Assembly (NCBI GenBank): GCA_964412195.1
Contig: CAYPNP010000032.1
Coordinates: 1-38,985, forward strand
Source of the DNA: CAYPNP01 sp964412195
Lineage (GTDB): Bacteria > Acidobacteriota > JAAYUB01
Direction of reading: 5' to 3'
DNA: 38,985 nucleotides
Shown here in pieces: positions 1 through 8,106 of this stretch (its first letter is position 1; each line of letters opens with the position of its first letter). Made by a program: the position numbers and the translations under genes. The notes under the pieces are model-generated. The model worked only from the letters and a program-made list of their open reading frames with translations. It had not been told where the DNA came from and did no database searches.

Positions 1-2
1 AC

Positions 3-131
3 TGGCAGCAGGTGGAGGTCTACATCGAGCACCACTCCGAGGCCGAATTCACCCAAAGTCTCTGCCCGGAGTGCACCCAGCAGCTCTACCCCGAGGCGTA
101 TCAGAAGCTGCACAAGTCCCGGGAAAGCTGA
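3..131 (+). CDS. C-terminal end of a truncated gene, probably a sensor or response-regulator protein
   Basis: An open frame enters from the left edge and stops with TGA at 129-131, giving 42 residues. The tail has the pattern WQQVEVYI...EAEFTQSLCPECTQQLYPE. An (S/G)LCPxCxxxLYPE tail is often found at the end of PAS, GAF or receiver-domain signalling proteins, where it follows the last domain. The two cysteines of CPEC are visible. Everything upstream is missing, so the function cannot be named. I infer a signalling protein only from this tail. Confidence 0.6.
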   Translation, partial: WQQVEVYIEHHSEAEFTQSLCPECTQQLYPEAYQKLHKSRES

Positions 132-311
132 CGGGCGGCTCCCGCTGCCGTCGGCGAATTTCTTTGCCGCGGGCTCAGATTTTAACATCTTATTTTTCAA
201 TGTAATGCACCAGATATGGGCAGAGTCTCCCCCGGTTATGTGAATCAGCTGGAGAAGAGCGTCATCGAATCCCGCAAGGTTTTTGGACCTTAACAACAAG
301 GAGTGAACACC

Positions 312-2000
312 ATGAAACGTTTCATATATGGAACGCGTCTGATGGTCGCGTTCTGCGCGTTTGCCTTCGCGGCGGCCGCCGAGGCCCCGACCCAGGCGAT
401 CCTGTTCCCCGAGCTCGGCCGGCTGCACCGGGCCGTGACCACCAATTCCGTCGAAGCCCAGGAGTTTTTCGACCAGGGCCTGACGTTCAGCTACGGCTTC
501 AACCACGCCGAAGCCATCCGCTCCTACAGGCGAGCTGCGGAGCTCGATCCGAACTGCGCCATGGCCTGGTGGGGCATCGCCCTGGCCTCCGGGCCAAACT
601 ACAACTATCCCTTCGTGGACGAGAAGGTGAACCAGCAGGCCTATGAAGCCATCCAGAAGGCCGCTTCGCTGACCGGGTCGGTCACGCCGGTGGAGCGGGA
701 CCTAATCCAGGCGCAGTCGAAGCGTTTTGCCATGCCGGCGCCGGCGGATCGTCTGCCCCTGGACCAGGCGTACGCAGCGGCCATGAGGGAGGTCTACCAC
801 ACCTATCCCGAGGACGTGGACGTCGGCACCCTGTATATCGAATCGATGATGAACCTGCGGCCCTGGGGCCTGTGGACGCCGAGCGGACAGCCCCAGCCAG
901 GTACGCTGGAAATCGTCTCCACCCTGGAGAAGCTGATGGCCATCCGTCCCGACCACGCCGGCGCGCTCCATCTCTACATCCACGCGATGGAAGCTTCGGC
1001 GACCCCGGAGAAAGCCCTGGAGGAGGCGAACCGGCTCCGCTTCCTGGTGCCGGGCGCCGGCCACCTCGTGCACATGCCTTCGCACATCTACATCCGCCTG
1101 GGGCTCTATGACGAGGCCATCCAGGCGAATCAGCGCGCCATCGAGGCAGACCTGCGCTACGTCAATCAGGCCGGCCGTCAGGGCTTCTACGACCTGTACC
1201 GCGCCCACAACTACCATTTCGTCGCGTATGCCGCCATGTTCGAGGGCCGGCAGGCGCTGGCGCTGAAGGCGGCCCGGGACATGGCCGCCGAGCTGCCGCT
1301 AGAGACCATCCGGCAGCAGCCGGATTTCCTCGAGAGCTTCCTGGGCATCCTGACGCACGTCCGCGTGCGCTTCGGGTTGTGGGAGGAACTGCTGGCCGAG
1401 CCGAAACCTCCCGCCGACCTCCCCCTGCTCACGGCCTACTGGCGTTACGGCCGGACAGTGGCCCTGTCTTCATTGAAGCGGCCGGATGAGGCCGCCCGCG
1501 AATACGACGAATTCGAACGGGCGATCGCCGCCGTTCCCGATTCCCGCCTCGTCCACATCAACAAGGCCAGGACGGTCCTGGAGATCGGGCGGAACATGGC
1601 CAGAGGCGAGATGGAGTACCGCCGCGGCAACGTGGACCAGGCCTTCGCGCTGCTGCGGGAGGCGGTCCGGCAGGATGACGCCCTGCGTTACGACGAGCCG
1701 TGGGGCTGGATGCAGCCGGTGCGCCACGCCCTAGGAGCGCTGCTGCTGGAACAGGGCCGCGTCGCCGAGGCGGAAGCCGTGTACCGGCAGGACCTGCGCC
1801 TGCATCCGAATAACGGCTGGGCCCTCCACGGGCTGGCCGAGTGCCTGCAGAAGGAGGGGCGGACCACCGAACTGGCCGACGTCAGCGCACGGCTGGAGAA
1901 AGCGTGGGCGCTCGCGGACATCACCCTGCGCGCCTCCTGCTTCTGCCGCCAGGGCAGCCGCGGCGAGGATGAGGCGAAGCCGTCCAGCTCGGCCTACTGA
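312..2000 (+). CDS. Secreted tetratricopeptide-repeat (TPR) protein
   Basis: This 562-residue protein begins with a Sec-type signal peptide (MKRF, then a hydrophobic stretch and AAAAEA near residue 25). It continues as helical repeats with TPR spacing, for example FNHAEAIRSYRRAAELDPNCAMAWWG near residues 65-90 and VAEAEAVYRQDLRLHPNNGWALHGLAECL near the C-terminus. TPR domains bind proteins or peptides, so a periplasmic scaffold or adaptor is likely; no catalytic motif is visible. The ATG at 312 is preferred over an in-frame GTG at 303, because AAGGAG at 298-303 lies eight bases before the ATG and overlaps the GTG. The gene stands alone and ends at a strong terminator. Confidence 0.85.
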   Translation: MKRFIYGTRLMVAFCAFAFAAAAEAPTQAILFPELGRLHRAVTTNSVEAQEFFDQGLTFSYGFNHAEAIRSYRRAAELDPNCAMAWWGIALASGPNYNYPFVDEKVNQQAYEAIQKAASLTGSVTPVERDLIQAQSKRFAMPAPADRLPLDQAYAAAMREVYHTYPEDVDVGTLYIESMMNLRPWGLWTPSGQPQPGTLEIVSTLEKLMAIRPDHAGALHLYIHAMEASATPEKALEEANRLRFLVPGAGHLVHMPSHIYIRLGLYDEAIQANQRAIEADLRYVNQAGRQGFYDLYRAHNYHFVAYAAMFEGRQALALKAARDMAAELPLETIRQQPDFLESFLGILTHVRVRFGLWEELLAEPKPPADLPLLTAYWRYGRTVALSSLKRPDEAAREYDEFERAIAAVPDSRLVHINKARTVLEIGRNMARGEMEYRRGNVDQAFALLREAVRQDDALRYDEPWGWMQPVRHALGALLLEQGRVAEAEAVYRQDLRLHPNNGWALHGLAECLQKEGRTTELADVSARLEKAWALADITLRASCFCRQGSRGEDEAKPSSSAY

Positions 2001-2006
2001 CCGTTC

Positions 2007-2045
2007 CGGCGGAGATCCTCTTTGCGGGGGATCTCCGCCGTTTTT
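2007..2045 (+). terminator. Rho-independent terminator of the TPR gene
   Basis: An 11-bp perfect stem (2007-2017 with 2030-2040) is extended by one more pair and followed directly by five T residues at 2041-2045. It starts seven bases after the TPR stop codon. The next gene is convergent, so the hairpin may also stop minus-strand transcripts, although that side has no comparable T run. Confidence 0.85.
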
Positions 2046-2051
2046 AGCCTT

Positions 2052-3209
2052 TCAGCCGCGAAGCCGGCGGACGGCGGCGGCAACCGCTGCGGCAGCCTCT
2101 CGGATTTCCGCCTCGGTGTTCTGCCGGCCCGTTGAGAAGCGGATGGTGCCCAAGGCGTAACGTTCCGGGACGCCCATGGCGGCCAGGGTCGCCGAGGGTT
2201 CCCCTCCCGCGCCGTGGCAGGCCGCCCCGGCGGAGGCTGCCACCTCCGGCAAAGCAACCAGGAGGTCCGAAACGAGCAACCCCCCAAAGCCCACGCTCAG
2301 TGTGTTCGGCAGAACCTCCGTCGGGCCATCGACCGGTGGGACCGGCCCGTGACGCCGGATGTCGGGAACCTCCAACGACAGCAACTCCCACAGCAGGTCA
2401 CGCGTTTGGCAAAGGTGCTTGGAACGAAGTTCCATCTCCGCTGCCGCCAGTACGCAGGCGCGGCCGAGTCCAGCGATGTAAGGCACGTTTTCCGTGCCCG
2501 GCCGGAACCGGCCTTCTTGGCCTGCGCCGAGAAACATCGGCTCCAGTCGAATGCCTCGGCGGACATACAGTGCGCCAACACCCTTCGGGGCGTACAGCTT
2601 GTGCCCGGCCAGGGTGAGTAGATCCGCTCCAAGCAGGTTTACATCTACAGGAATCTTGCCGATGCTCTGGGCTGCGTCGGTGTGCAGGAGGACTCCAGCG
2701 GAGCGGCAGAACCCAGCAATGTCGGCCACGGGCTGGATGGTGCCCACCTCGTTGTTGGCGTGCATTACCGAGACGATGACGGTGTTCGGCCGGAGCGCCA
2801 GGCGGACCTTCTCCGGGTCCACGCGGCCCGCGCCGTCCACCGGCACGACAGTCAGATCGAATCCCTCGGACCTCTCCAACCAACGGCAAACCTCCAGAAC
2901 CGCAGGGTGCTCTACGGCGGTCGTAACCAGGTGCCGGCCACGCGGGCGCAGGGCTCGCGCGGCGCCGATCAGGGCGAGATTGTTCGACTCCGTGCCGCCG
3001 CTGGTGAAAATGATCTCCGCTGGTTCAGCGCCCAGAAGACCGGCCACGTTGGTGCGGGCCCGCTCCACTGCCTCCCGGGCAGCCCGGCCGTAGGGGTGGG
3101 CGGAAGAGGGATTGCCGAAACCTCCCCTTAGCCAAGGCTCCATCTCGTCGAAGACCTCGGACGCCACAGGCGTCGTGGCGTTGTAGTCCAGGTAAATAGG
3201 TGTGCTCAA
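2052..3209 (-). CDS. PLP-dependent cysteine desulfurase / selenocysteine lyase-like enzyme
   Basis: This 385-residue class V aminotransferase starts STPIYLDYNATTP and follows the NifS/IscS pattern: TSGGTESNN (phosphate binding), the TAVEHPAVL histidine, LHTDAAQS (PLP aspartate) and the Schiff-base lysine in LAGHKLYAPKG. The catalytic-cysteine loop reads SAGAACHGAGGEPSATL. That AACH...PS form resembles selenocysteine lyases and some stand-alone desulfurases more than IscS (SSGSACTS) or SufS (RAGHHC). The reaction would be release of S (or Se) from cysteine (or selenocysteine) to give alanine. The start is a TTG at 3209 with GGAGAGG six bases upstream. A longer reading to 3371 would run through intergenic repeats and is rejected. 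No Fe-S scaffold gene is adjacent, so the sulfur acceptor is unknown. Confidence 0.88.
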   Translation of the reverse strand: MSTPIYLDYNATTPVASEVFDEMEPWLRGGFGNPSSAHPYGRAAREAVERARTNVAGLLGAEPAEIIFTSGGTESNNLALIGAARALRPRGRHLVTTAVEHPAVLEVCRWLERSEGFDLTVVPVDGAGRVDPEKVRLALRPNTVIVSVMHANNEVGTIQPVADIAGFCRSAGVLLHTDAAQSIGKIPVDVNLLGADLLTLAGHKLYAPKGVGALYVRRGIRLEPMFLGAGQEGRFRPGTENVPYIAGLGRACVLAAAEMELRSKHLCQTRDLLWELLSLEVPDIRRHGPVPPVDGPTEVLPNTLSVGFGGLLVSDLLVALPEVAASAGAACHGAGGEPSATLAAMGVPERYALGTIRFSTGRQNTEAEIREAAAAVAAAVRRLRG

Positions 3210-3274
3210 GGTGATCCTCTCCACAGAAGATGATTGAAAGTACACCCAGTGGATCTCCGGAGCAAGACTGCGGA

Positions 3275-3316
3275 TGTGACGAAGCCTGATACACGGTGTG
3301 ACAGAGCCTGACACCT
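3275..3316 (+). repeat. Two copies of the TGTGACAGAGCCTGRCACC repeat family
   Basis: A diverged copy (3275-3292) and a well-preserved copy (3297-3316) lie directly upstream of the desulfurase start. The same 19-20 base motif recurs, in the same orientation, many times between 32.4 and 36.6 kb. No transposase is near. Confidence 0.75.
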
Positions 3317-3425
3317 TGCGACAACGGCAGGACTCAATGAAGGTGCCCGTGTCCCTCCCGTGCCGGATCACTTACAATACCCGGGGGTCGATGGCGAAGG
3401 CGGATTCCATCAGTTCCGGGAGATT

Positions 3426-3496
3426 ATGCCTTCATCCGTTGAGCCAGAGATGTTGCCTTCAGGGTGAGTGAGAGGTGATGCCTTCATCCGTTGAGC
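3426..3496. repeat. Direct repeat pair in the intergenic stretch before the beta-lactamase
   Basis: The 19-mer ATGCCTTCATCCGTTGAGC occurs at 3426-3444 and again, exactly, at 3478-3496, 52 bases apart. The rest of the 3210-3553 intergenic region holds the TGTGAC repeats and no convincing reading frame. The repeat may be remnant mobile or duplicated DNA; no function is evident. Confidence 0.7.
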
Positions 3497-3553
3497 GGCT
3501 GGCATCAACCAGTCGATTGGGCTCCGGCGCCAAAGTCGATCAATCAAAGCAGG

Positions 3554-4390
3554 TCATTTCGCCACCGGGAGGAGTCCCTTGGCCCGGAGCGCGTCCCGGA
3601 CGATCTCAACGCGGTAGGGCGCTTGCTCCCGCGTCGTGAAATCCAAATTTAGGGCGAAGAACCACACCGTCGGGCCGTCGCTCGAAGACGTCTTCGGGGG
3701 TAGGATCTCCAGCCAGCCGACGTACCAGCCAAGCTGCTTTGGCGTCCGCAAGGCCCAGCCGGTCTTGGCCCGGAGCACGTATCCAGTTGGGGACTCCACC
3801 ACCATGAGGCGCATGAGGATCTCCAGGTTTTCCTTGCGGACAGGCAACTCCCCGCGGTAGATCCGCTTGAGGAAGTCGATCTGCTCCCGGGCCGAGATGC
3901 GCAGCTCGCCGTCCAGCCAGAACGTGTCCACCGCCGGGCCCGAGGCACCGTTGCCGTAACCTAACCGGCCGAGCTCGCGGCGGTAGACGTCGGTGCCCAC
4001 CCGCCGGGCCAACTCCTGGTAGAACCACACGCAGGAATCCTGAAATGCGGTGGCCAGGCACTGGTCACGGTTCCACGCCGGGATGGACCGCTTGACGCCG
4101 TCCCAGCGGATCACCTCCTTCTCGTCGCGCACGGCGCCGGCCTCGAGGGCGATCAGGGTGTTGGGGATCTTGAAGGTGGAGGCCGGCAGGAAACGCGCTC
4201 CGGCACGTTCCGGATTGTGGACCCAGACGGTGCGTCCTTCCAGCGACTCGATGATCAGGGTGCCGGTCACCCCCCGTTTCGCGAAGAGGCCTGACAAGTC
4301 GGGATCATCGCCGGCCGGTCCAGGCGTGACTGCCCGGGCGGTGAAAGCGAGGGTGAAAACCAGCAAGGACAGGAGACAGACCAGTTTCAT
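3554..4390 (-). CDS. Class D (OXA-type) serine beta-lactamase
   Basis: The product is 278 residues, typical for the family, with a signal peptide (MKLVCLLSLLVFTLAFTARA) directing it to the periplasm. All class D motifs are present in order: STFK at 71-74 (the nucleophile Ser71 and the lysine that is carbamylated in the family), SCV at 119-121 (the SxV motif), YGN at 145-147 and KTGW at 209-212. The FLPASTFKIPN context is typical of OXA enzymes. It should hydrolyse beta-lactams by an acyl-enzyme route; the substrate range cannot be read from sequence. The ATG at 4390 follows GGAGGT by five bases. It is divergent from a membrane sensor kinase, which might regulate it, but no BlaR/BlaI pair is present. 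It is probably an intrinsic chromosomal gene, since no mobile element or integron is next to it. Confidence 0.93.
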   Translation of the reverse strand: MKLVCLLSLLVFTLAFTARAVTPGPAGDDPDLSGLFAKRGVTGTLIIESLEGRTVWVHNPERAGARFLPASTFKIPNTLIALEAGAVRDEKEVIRWDGVKRSIPAWNRDQCLATAFQDSCVWFYQELARRVGTDVYRRELGRLGYGNGASGPAVDTFWLDGELRISAREQIDFLKRIYRGELPVRKENLEILMRLMVVESPTGYVLRAKTGWALRTPKQLGWYVGWLEILPPKTSSSDGPTVWFFALNLDFTTREQAPYRVEIVRDALRAKGLLPVAK

Positions 4391-4447
4391 GATGCACCTC
4401 CGCAGTCTGGATGGGTTCCGCCGGCGCCGATCGCGCGAAGCGGACCA

Positions 4448-4572
4448 ATTGTATCGTACGTCGGCCGGGTGAAGCCCCGGTGAACTCAGGGTGAAATCGG
4501 AGTGTCCCGCAGCGGGAACGGAACCTTGCGCCGGCAATAACAAACTGGCAGAGGGGCGGGGAGTGATATAGA
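4448..4572. promoter_or_regulatory. Divergent promoter region between the beta-lactamase and the sensor kinase
   Basis: The 228-base divergent gap holds a TACAAT on the minus strand (complement of 4448-4453), 57 bases before the beta-lactamase start. It also holds a TATAGA on the plus strand (4567-4572), 46 bases before the kinase start. Both are candidate -10 boxes, but neither has a convincing -35 box at 17 bases. No clear operator palindrome was seen. Confidence 0.4.
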
Positions 4573-4618
4573 ATAAGATCCCTCGATACCCCGAAAACGC
4601 TTCGGCGGTGGCAACGGC

Positions 4619-7297
4619 ATGAACCTGCGCACGAAGACCCTCCTGGTGATCGGCTGTACGTTGCTGGGCCTCGTGCTGATCGTCTACCTGGTGGCGCACA
4701 TCATCCTGGTGCGAGGCTTTGCCCTGGAAGCCGAGCGGGAAAGCACCCGCGAGATCTGCCGGGGCGTTTCCCACATCCTGGACCAGGTGCTGCAGGACTT
4801 CGGATCGCGCTACGTGGACTGGGCCGCCTGGGACGACGCCTACCGGTTCGTTCAGGACCGCAACACCGATTTCCAGAGGAGCAACCTGAATCCCGAGACG
4901 TTTGACATGCTGCGGGTGAACCTGATGGTGTTCACCAATATCGCCGGCCAGGTGGTGTACGGCTCGGGGTACGATCAGGACCGGCGGCAGAGGACCCAGC
5001 TTCCCGAAGGCCTGGCCCGTCACCTGGTGGCTGGCAGTCCGCTGCTCCGGCCGGCGGCCAGCCGGCAGAGCACCACCGGCTTCCTGCTGCTCGATGAAGG
5101 ACCCATGCTGGTGACCGCGCAGCCCATCCTGACCAGCGAAAAAAAGGGACCTTGCCGCGGGGTGCTGATCGCAGGCCGTTTCCTGGGGCCCGCCGAGCTC
5201 GAACGGTTGCAGAGGCTGATCCACCTGCCGCTGCAGTTGGAGCGCCTCGACCGGCCGGGGCTGCCGCCGGATTTCCAGTCCGTGGTCCGGCGTCTGGGTG
5301 AGGGCCGGGAAACGTTCACGGCGCCCCTGGGCGAAAACACCATCGCCGGATACCTCCTGGAGAAGGACCTCTATGGCGAGCCGGCCTTGCTCTTCCGGGT
5401 GACCTCGCCGCGGGTGATCTACCAGCAGGGCCGGATCACCCTGCTGTCATTCCTGCTGGTGCTTGTCTTCACCGGGCTGGTGTTCGGCGGGGTGTTCCTC
5501 CTCCTGCTGCGGAAAATCATCCTCTCCCCCCTGGCGCGGCTGGGGACCGCCGTCGGAGCGGTCGGCGAAGGGGCCGACCTCTCCGTCTCCGTGGCCTTGC
5601 CGGGCAAGGACGAGCTGGCCCGGCTGAGCCACGGCATCGACGGGATGCTGGACGCGCTGCGAAAGTCGCACGAGCGCCTCGAGCAACGGGTGAGGGAACG
5701 CACGGCCCGGCTCAGTGAATCCAATCGCCTGCTTCAACTGGAGGTCGCCGAGCGGGAGCACGCCGAAAAGGGCCTGGCCGAGGAGAAGGAGCGCCTGGCC
5801 GTGACCCTCCGTTGCATCGGCGACGGCGTCATCAGCACGGACATGAACGGTACCGTGGTCATGATGAACCAGGTTGCCGAGCAGCTGACCGGCTGGCCGG
5901 GCGAGGAGGCTGTCGGCCAGCCCCTGGACCGGATCTTCCACCTGGTCGACGAGGCAACCCGGAAAAGCGTCGAGCAGCCGACGGTCCGGGTCCTGGCCGG
6001 CGGCGAGGCCATCCGCGCCATGACACCGGCGCTGCTCGTCGCGCGCGGCGGGACTGAGCGGCTCATCGCCGACAGCTGCGCCCCCATCCGGCAGCGCAGC
6101 GGCGCCGCCATCGGCGCCGTGATCGTGTTCCGCGACATCACGGAAAAGCGCCGGATGGAGGCCGAGATTCTGAAAGCCGGACGGCTCGAGTCCCTGGGAA
6201 TCCTGGCCGGCGGCATCGCCCACGACTTCAACAACATCCTGATGGGCATCCTGGGCAACATCTCCATCGCCAAGCTGCGGGGCCGCCCGGACGCGGAACT
6301 GGCCGAACGGCTGGACGAGGCGGAGAAAGCCTCCCTGCGTGCCCGCGACCTGACCCAGCAGTTGCTGACCTTTTCCCGCGGGGGTGCCCCCGTGAAGAAG
6401 GCCGTCGCCATCGGGGACCTGCTCCGCGAGTGGGCGGCCTTCGCCACCCGGGGGTCCAAGGCGCGCTGCGAAGTGGAGATCGCGTCCGACCTCTGGCCGG
6501 TGGAGATCGACGCCGGCCAGATCGGCCAGGTGGTCCACAACCTGGTGATCAACGCCGTCCAGGCCATGCCCTCCGGCGGCATCATCCGGCTGCGGGCGGA
6601 GAACGACACAGTGGAGGACGACCGCCTCTTTCCCCGCCCGCGGGGGCGCTACGTGCGGATCGACGTGGTGGACCAGGGAATCGGCATCCCGCCGGAGCAC
6701 CTGCCCAAGATCTTCGACCCGTTCTTTACCATGAAACCCCAAGGGACCGGCCTCGGCCTGACCACCAGCTACTCCATCGTGTCGAAGCACGACGGGCTGC
6801 TGACCGTGGAGTCCCAGCCGGGCACCGGGACGGCGTTCCACTTGTACCTGCCGGCATCGCGTCGCGCCGCCGAGGCCGCCCCGGAGACCGTTCCGGCGCC
6901 GCACCCGGGGCGTGGCCGGATCCTGGTGATGGACGACGACGAGATGATCCGGCAGGTGCTCGGCCAGATGCTGTCAGGGCTGGGATACCAACCGGAGTTC
7001 GCCCGGGACGGGGCCGAGGCGCTGGCGTGCTTCGAGCGGTCCCGCCGGGAAGGCCGGCCCCACGACGTGGTGATCATGGACCTGACCGTCCCCGGCGGCA
7101 TGGGCGGCAAGGAGACGATTCAGCAGCTTCGGGCGATCGATCCCGGCGTAAAGGCGATCGTTTCCAGCGGCTATTGCAACGACCCGGTGATCGCGGAGTT
7201 CAACCGCCACGGATTCGCCGCCATCCTGGTGAAACCCTACCAGAGCGACGAACTGAGTCGGGTCCTGGAGGCGGTACTCTCCGGAAAGGGGCCCTAG
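4619..7297 (+). CDS. Membrane hybrid histidine kinase: CHASE4-HAMP-PAS-HisKA-HATPase-REC
   Basis: The 892-residue protein has TM1 near residues 7-30, then an extracytoplasmic CHASE4 domain (RYVDWAAWDDAYRFV...FTNIAGQVVYGSGYD), TM2 near 270-298 and a HAMP segment to about 350. A coiled coil and a PAS domain (about 390-510, MNGTVVMMNQVAEQLTGW) follow. The kinase core has the phospho-acceptor His535 in GGIAHDFNNIL, the N box HNLVINAVQAM, G1 DQGIGIP, the F box DPFFT and G2 GTGLGL. A C-terminal receiver domain (about 765-890) carries Asp821 in IMDLTVPGG. It should sense a periplasmic ligand and pass phosphate from His535 to Asp821; no separate output partner is adjacent. The tatD-like gene follows after 59 bases on the same strand. 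No strong ribosome site precedes the ATG. Confidence 0.93.
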   Translation: MNLRTKTLLVIGCTLLGLVLIVYLVAHIILVRGFALEAERESTREICRGVSHILDQVLQDFGSRYVDWAAWDDAYRFVQDRNTDFQRSNLNPETFDMLRVNLMVFTNIAGQVVYGSGYDQDRRQRTQLPEGLARHLVAGSPLLRPAASRQSTTGFLLLDEGPMLVTAQPILTSEKKGPCRGVLIAGRFLGPAELERLQRLIHLPLQLERLDRPGLPPDFQSVVRRLGEGRETFTAPLGENTIAGYLLEKDLYGEPALLFRVTSPRVIYQQGRITLLSFLLVLVFTGLVFGGVFLLLLRKIILSPLARLGTAVGAVGEGADLSVSVALPGKDELARLSHGIDGMLDALRKSHERLEQRVRERTARLSESNRLLQLEVAEREHAEKGLAEEKERLAVTLRCIGDGVISTDMNGTVVMMNQVAEQLTGWPGEEAVGQPLDRIFHLVDEATRKSVEQPTVRVLAGGEAIRAMTPALLVARGGTERLIADSCAPIRQRSGAAIGAVIVFRDITEKRRMEAEILKAGRLESLGILAGGIAHDFNNILMGILGNISIAKLRGRPDAELAERLDEAEKASLRARDLTQQLLTFSRGGAPVKKAVAIGDLLREWAAFATRGSKARCEVEIASDLWPVEIDAGQIGQVVHNLVINAVQAMPSGGIIRLRAENDTVEDDRLFPRPRGRYVRIDVVDQGIGIPPEHLPKIFDPFFTMKPQGTGLGLTTSYSIVSKHDGLLTVESQPGTGTAFHLYLPASRRAAEAAPETVPAPHPGRGRILVMDDDEMIRQVLGQMLSGLGYQPEFARDGAEALACFERSRREGRPHDVVIMDLTVPGGMGGKETIQQLRAIDPGVKAIVSSGYCNDPVIAEFNRHGFAAILVKPYQSDELSRVLEAVLSGKGP

Positions 7298-7356
7298 AAG
7301 GGGCTTGCTGGTGGCCCTACGACATCCCGCCCCGCCAAAGCCTGCGGAGGCCGGCC

Positions 7357-8106
7357 ATGCTGGTGGACGCCCACACCCACCTGGACCTCTTCGGCGAACG
7401 GCTGCCGGAGGCGCTGCGCCAAATCCGCCGCCTTCGCATCCGGACCCTGGCCGTGTCGATGGACCCTCCTTCCTACCGGCGGAGTCACGCGATCGCCCAG
7501 ACCAGCCGTTGGATCGTGCCGGCGCCGGGCGTGCACCCCTGGCGGGCGCCTGAATGGGCAGGGCGGCTGCACGAGTTGGATGAAGCCGTGGCCCGGAGCG
7601 CGGCGCTGGGAGAGATTGGGCTCGACTACCACTTCGTCACCGACCACACCCTTTATCCGTTGCAGCGGCGGGTCTGCGAGCACTTCCTGGCCGCAGCGGC
7701 TGCCGGCGGCCAGGCGGTCAACCTGCACACCAAGGGGGCGGAAGCGGATGTCCTCCGCCTGATCGACCGTTACCGCCTGAGCCGGGTCGTGGTCCACTGG
7801 TATTCGGGGCCGATGAGCGTGTTCCGGGAAATGGCGGGGCGGGGCGTGCTGTTCACCGTCGGGGTGGAGGTGCTGCGATCCGAGCGCATCCGGCGCCTGG
7901 CCAAGGCGGTCCCGGGGGAGCTGCTCCTGACGGAAACGGACAATCCGGGAGGATGGGAGTGGCTGGCGGGGGAGCCGGGCATGCCGGAGCTGGTGGCGGA
8001 AGTGGTCCAGGCACTCGCCGTTGTCCGCCGCGAACCGGCGGAGCAGATCCGCCGGACGGTCGCGGCCAACTTCCGCCGGCTGCTCAGCGGGAATAGTACT
8101 CGATGA
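7357..8106 (+). CDS. TatD-family metal-dependent hydrolase
   Basis: The 249-residue protein shows the TatD amidohydrolase-fold ligands: DAHTHLD at the N-terminus, GEIGLDYH (bridging glutamate), NLHTKG and VVHWYSG histidines, and TETDNPG (aspartate). Family members are Mg-dependent deoxyribonucleases or deacylases; the substrate here is unknown. It is slightly shorter than E. coli TatD (260). The ATG at 7357 follows GGAGG by six bases, and an upstream extension in the same frame is the shadow of the kinase gene. It is probably co-transcribed with the kinase. Its last 23 bases overlap the 3' end of the convergent rpsD gene. Confidence 0.88.
   Translation: MLVDAHTHLDLFGERLPEALRQIRRLRIRTLAVSMDPPSYRRSHAIAQTSRWIVPAPGVHPWRAPEWAGRLHELDEAVARSAALGEIGLDYHFVTDHTLYPLQRRVCEHFLAAAAAGGQAVNLHTKGAEADVLRLIDRYRLSRVVVHWYSGPMSVFREMAGRGVLFTVGVEVLRSERIRRLAKAVPGELLLTETDNPGGWEWLAGEPGMPELVAEVVQALAVVRREPAEQIRRTVAANFRRLLSGNSTR

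Noticed and set aside
3210..3371. N-terminal 54-residue extension of the cysteine desulfurase
   Set aside because: It is read from intergenic TGTGAC repeats; the TTG at 3209 has a good ribosome site and fits the family start.
4545..4572. Sigma-54 promoter before the sensor kinase
   Set aside because: CTGGCAG is present at the -24 side, but there is no TTGC at the -12 side with correct spacing.
4391..5224. Upstream in-frame extension of the beta-lactamase to a 556-residue protein
   Set aside because: It is antisense to the sensor kinase and precedes a normal signal peptide with a GGAGGT site.
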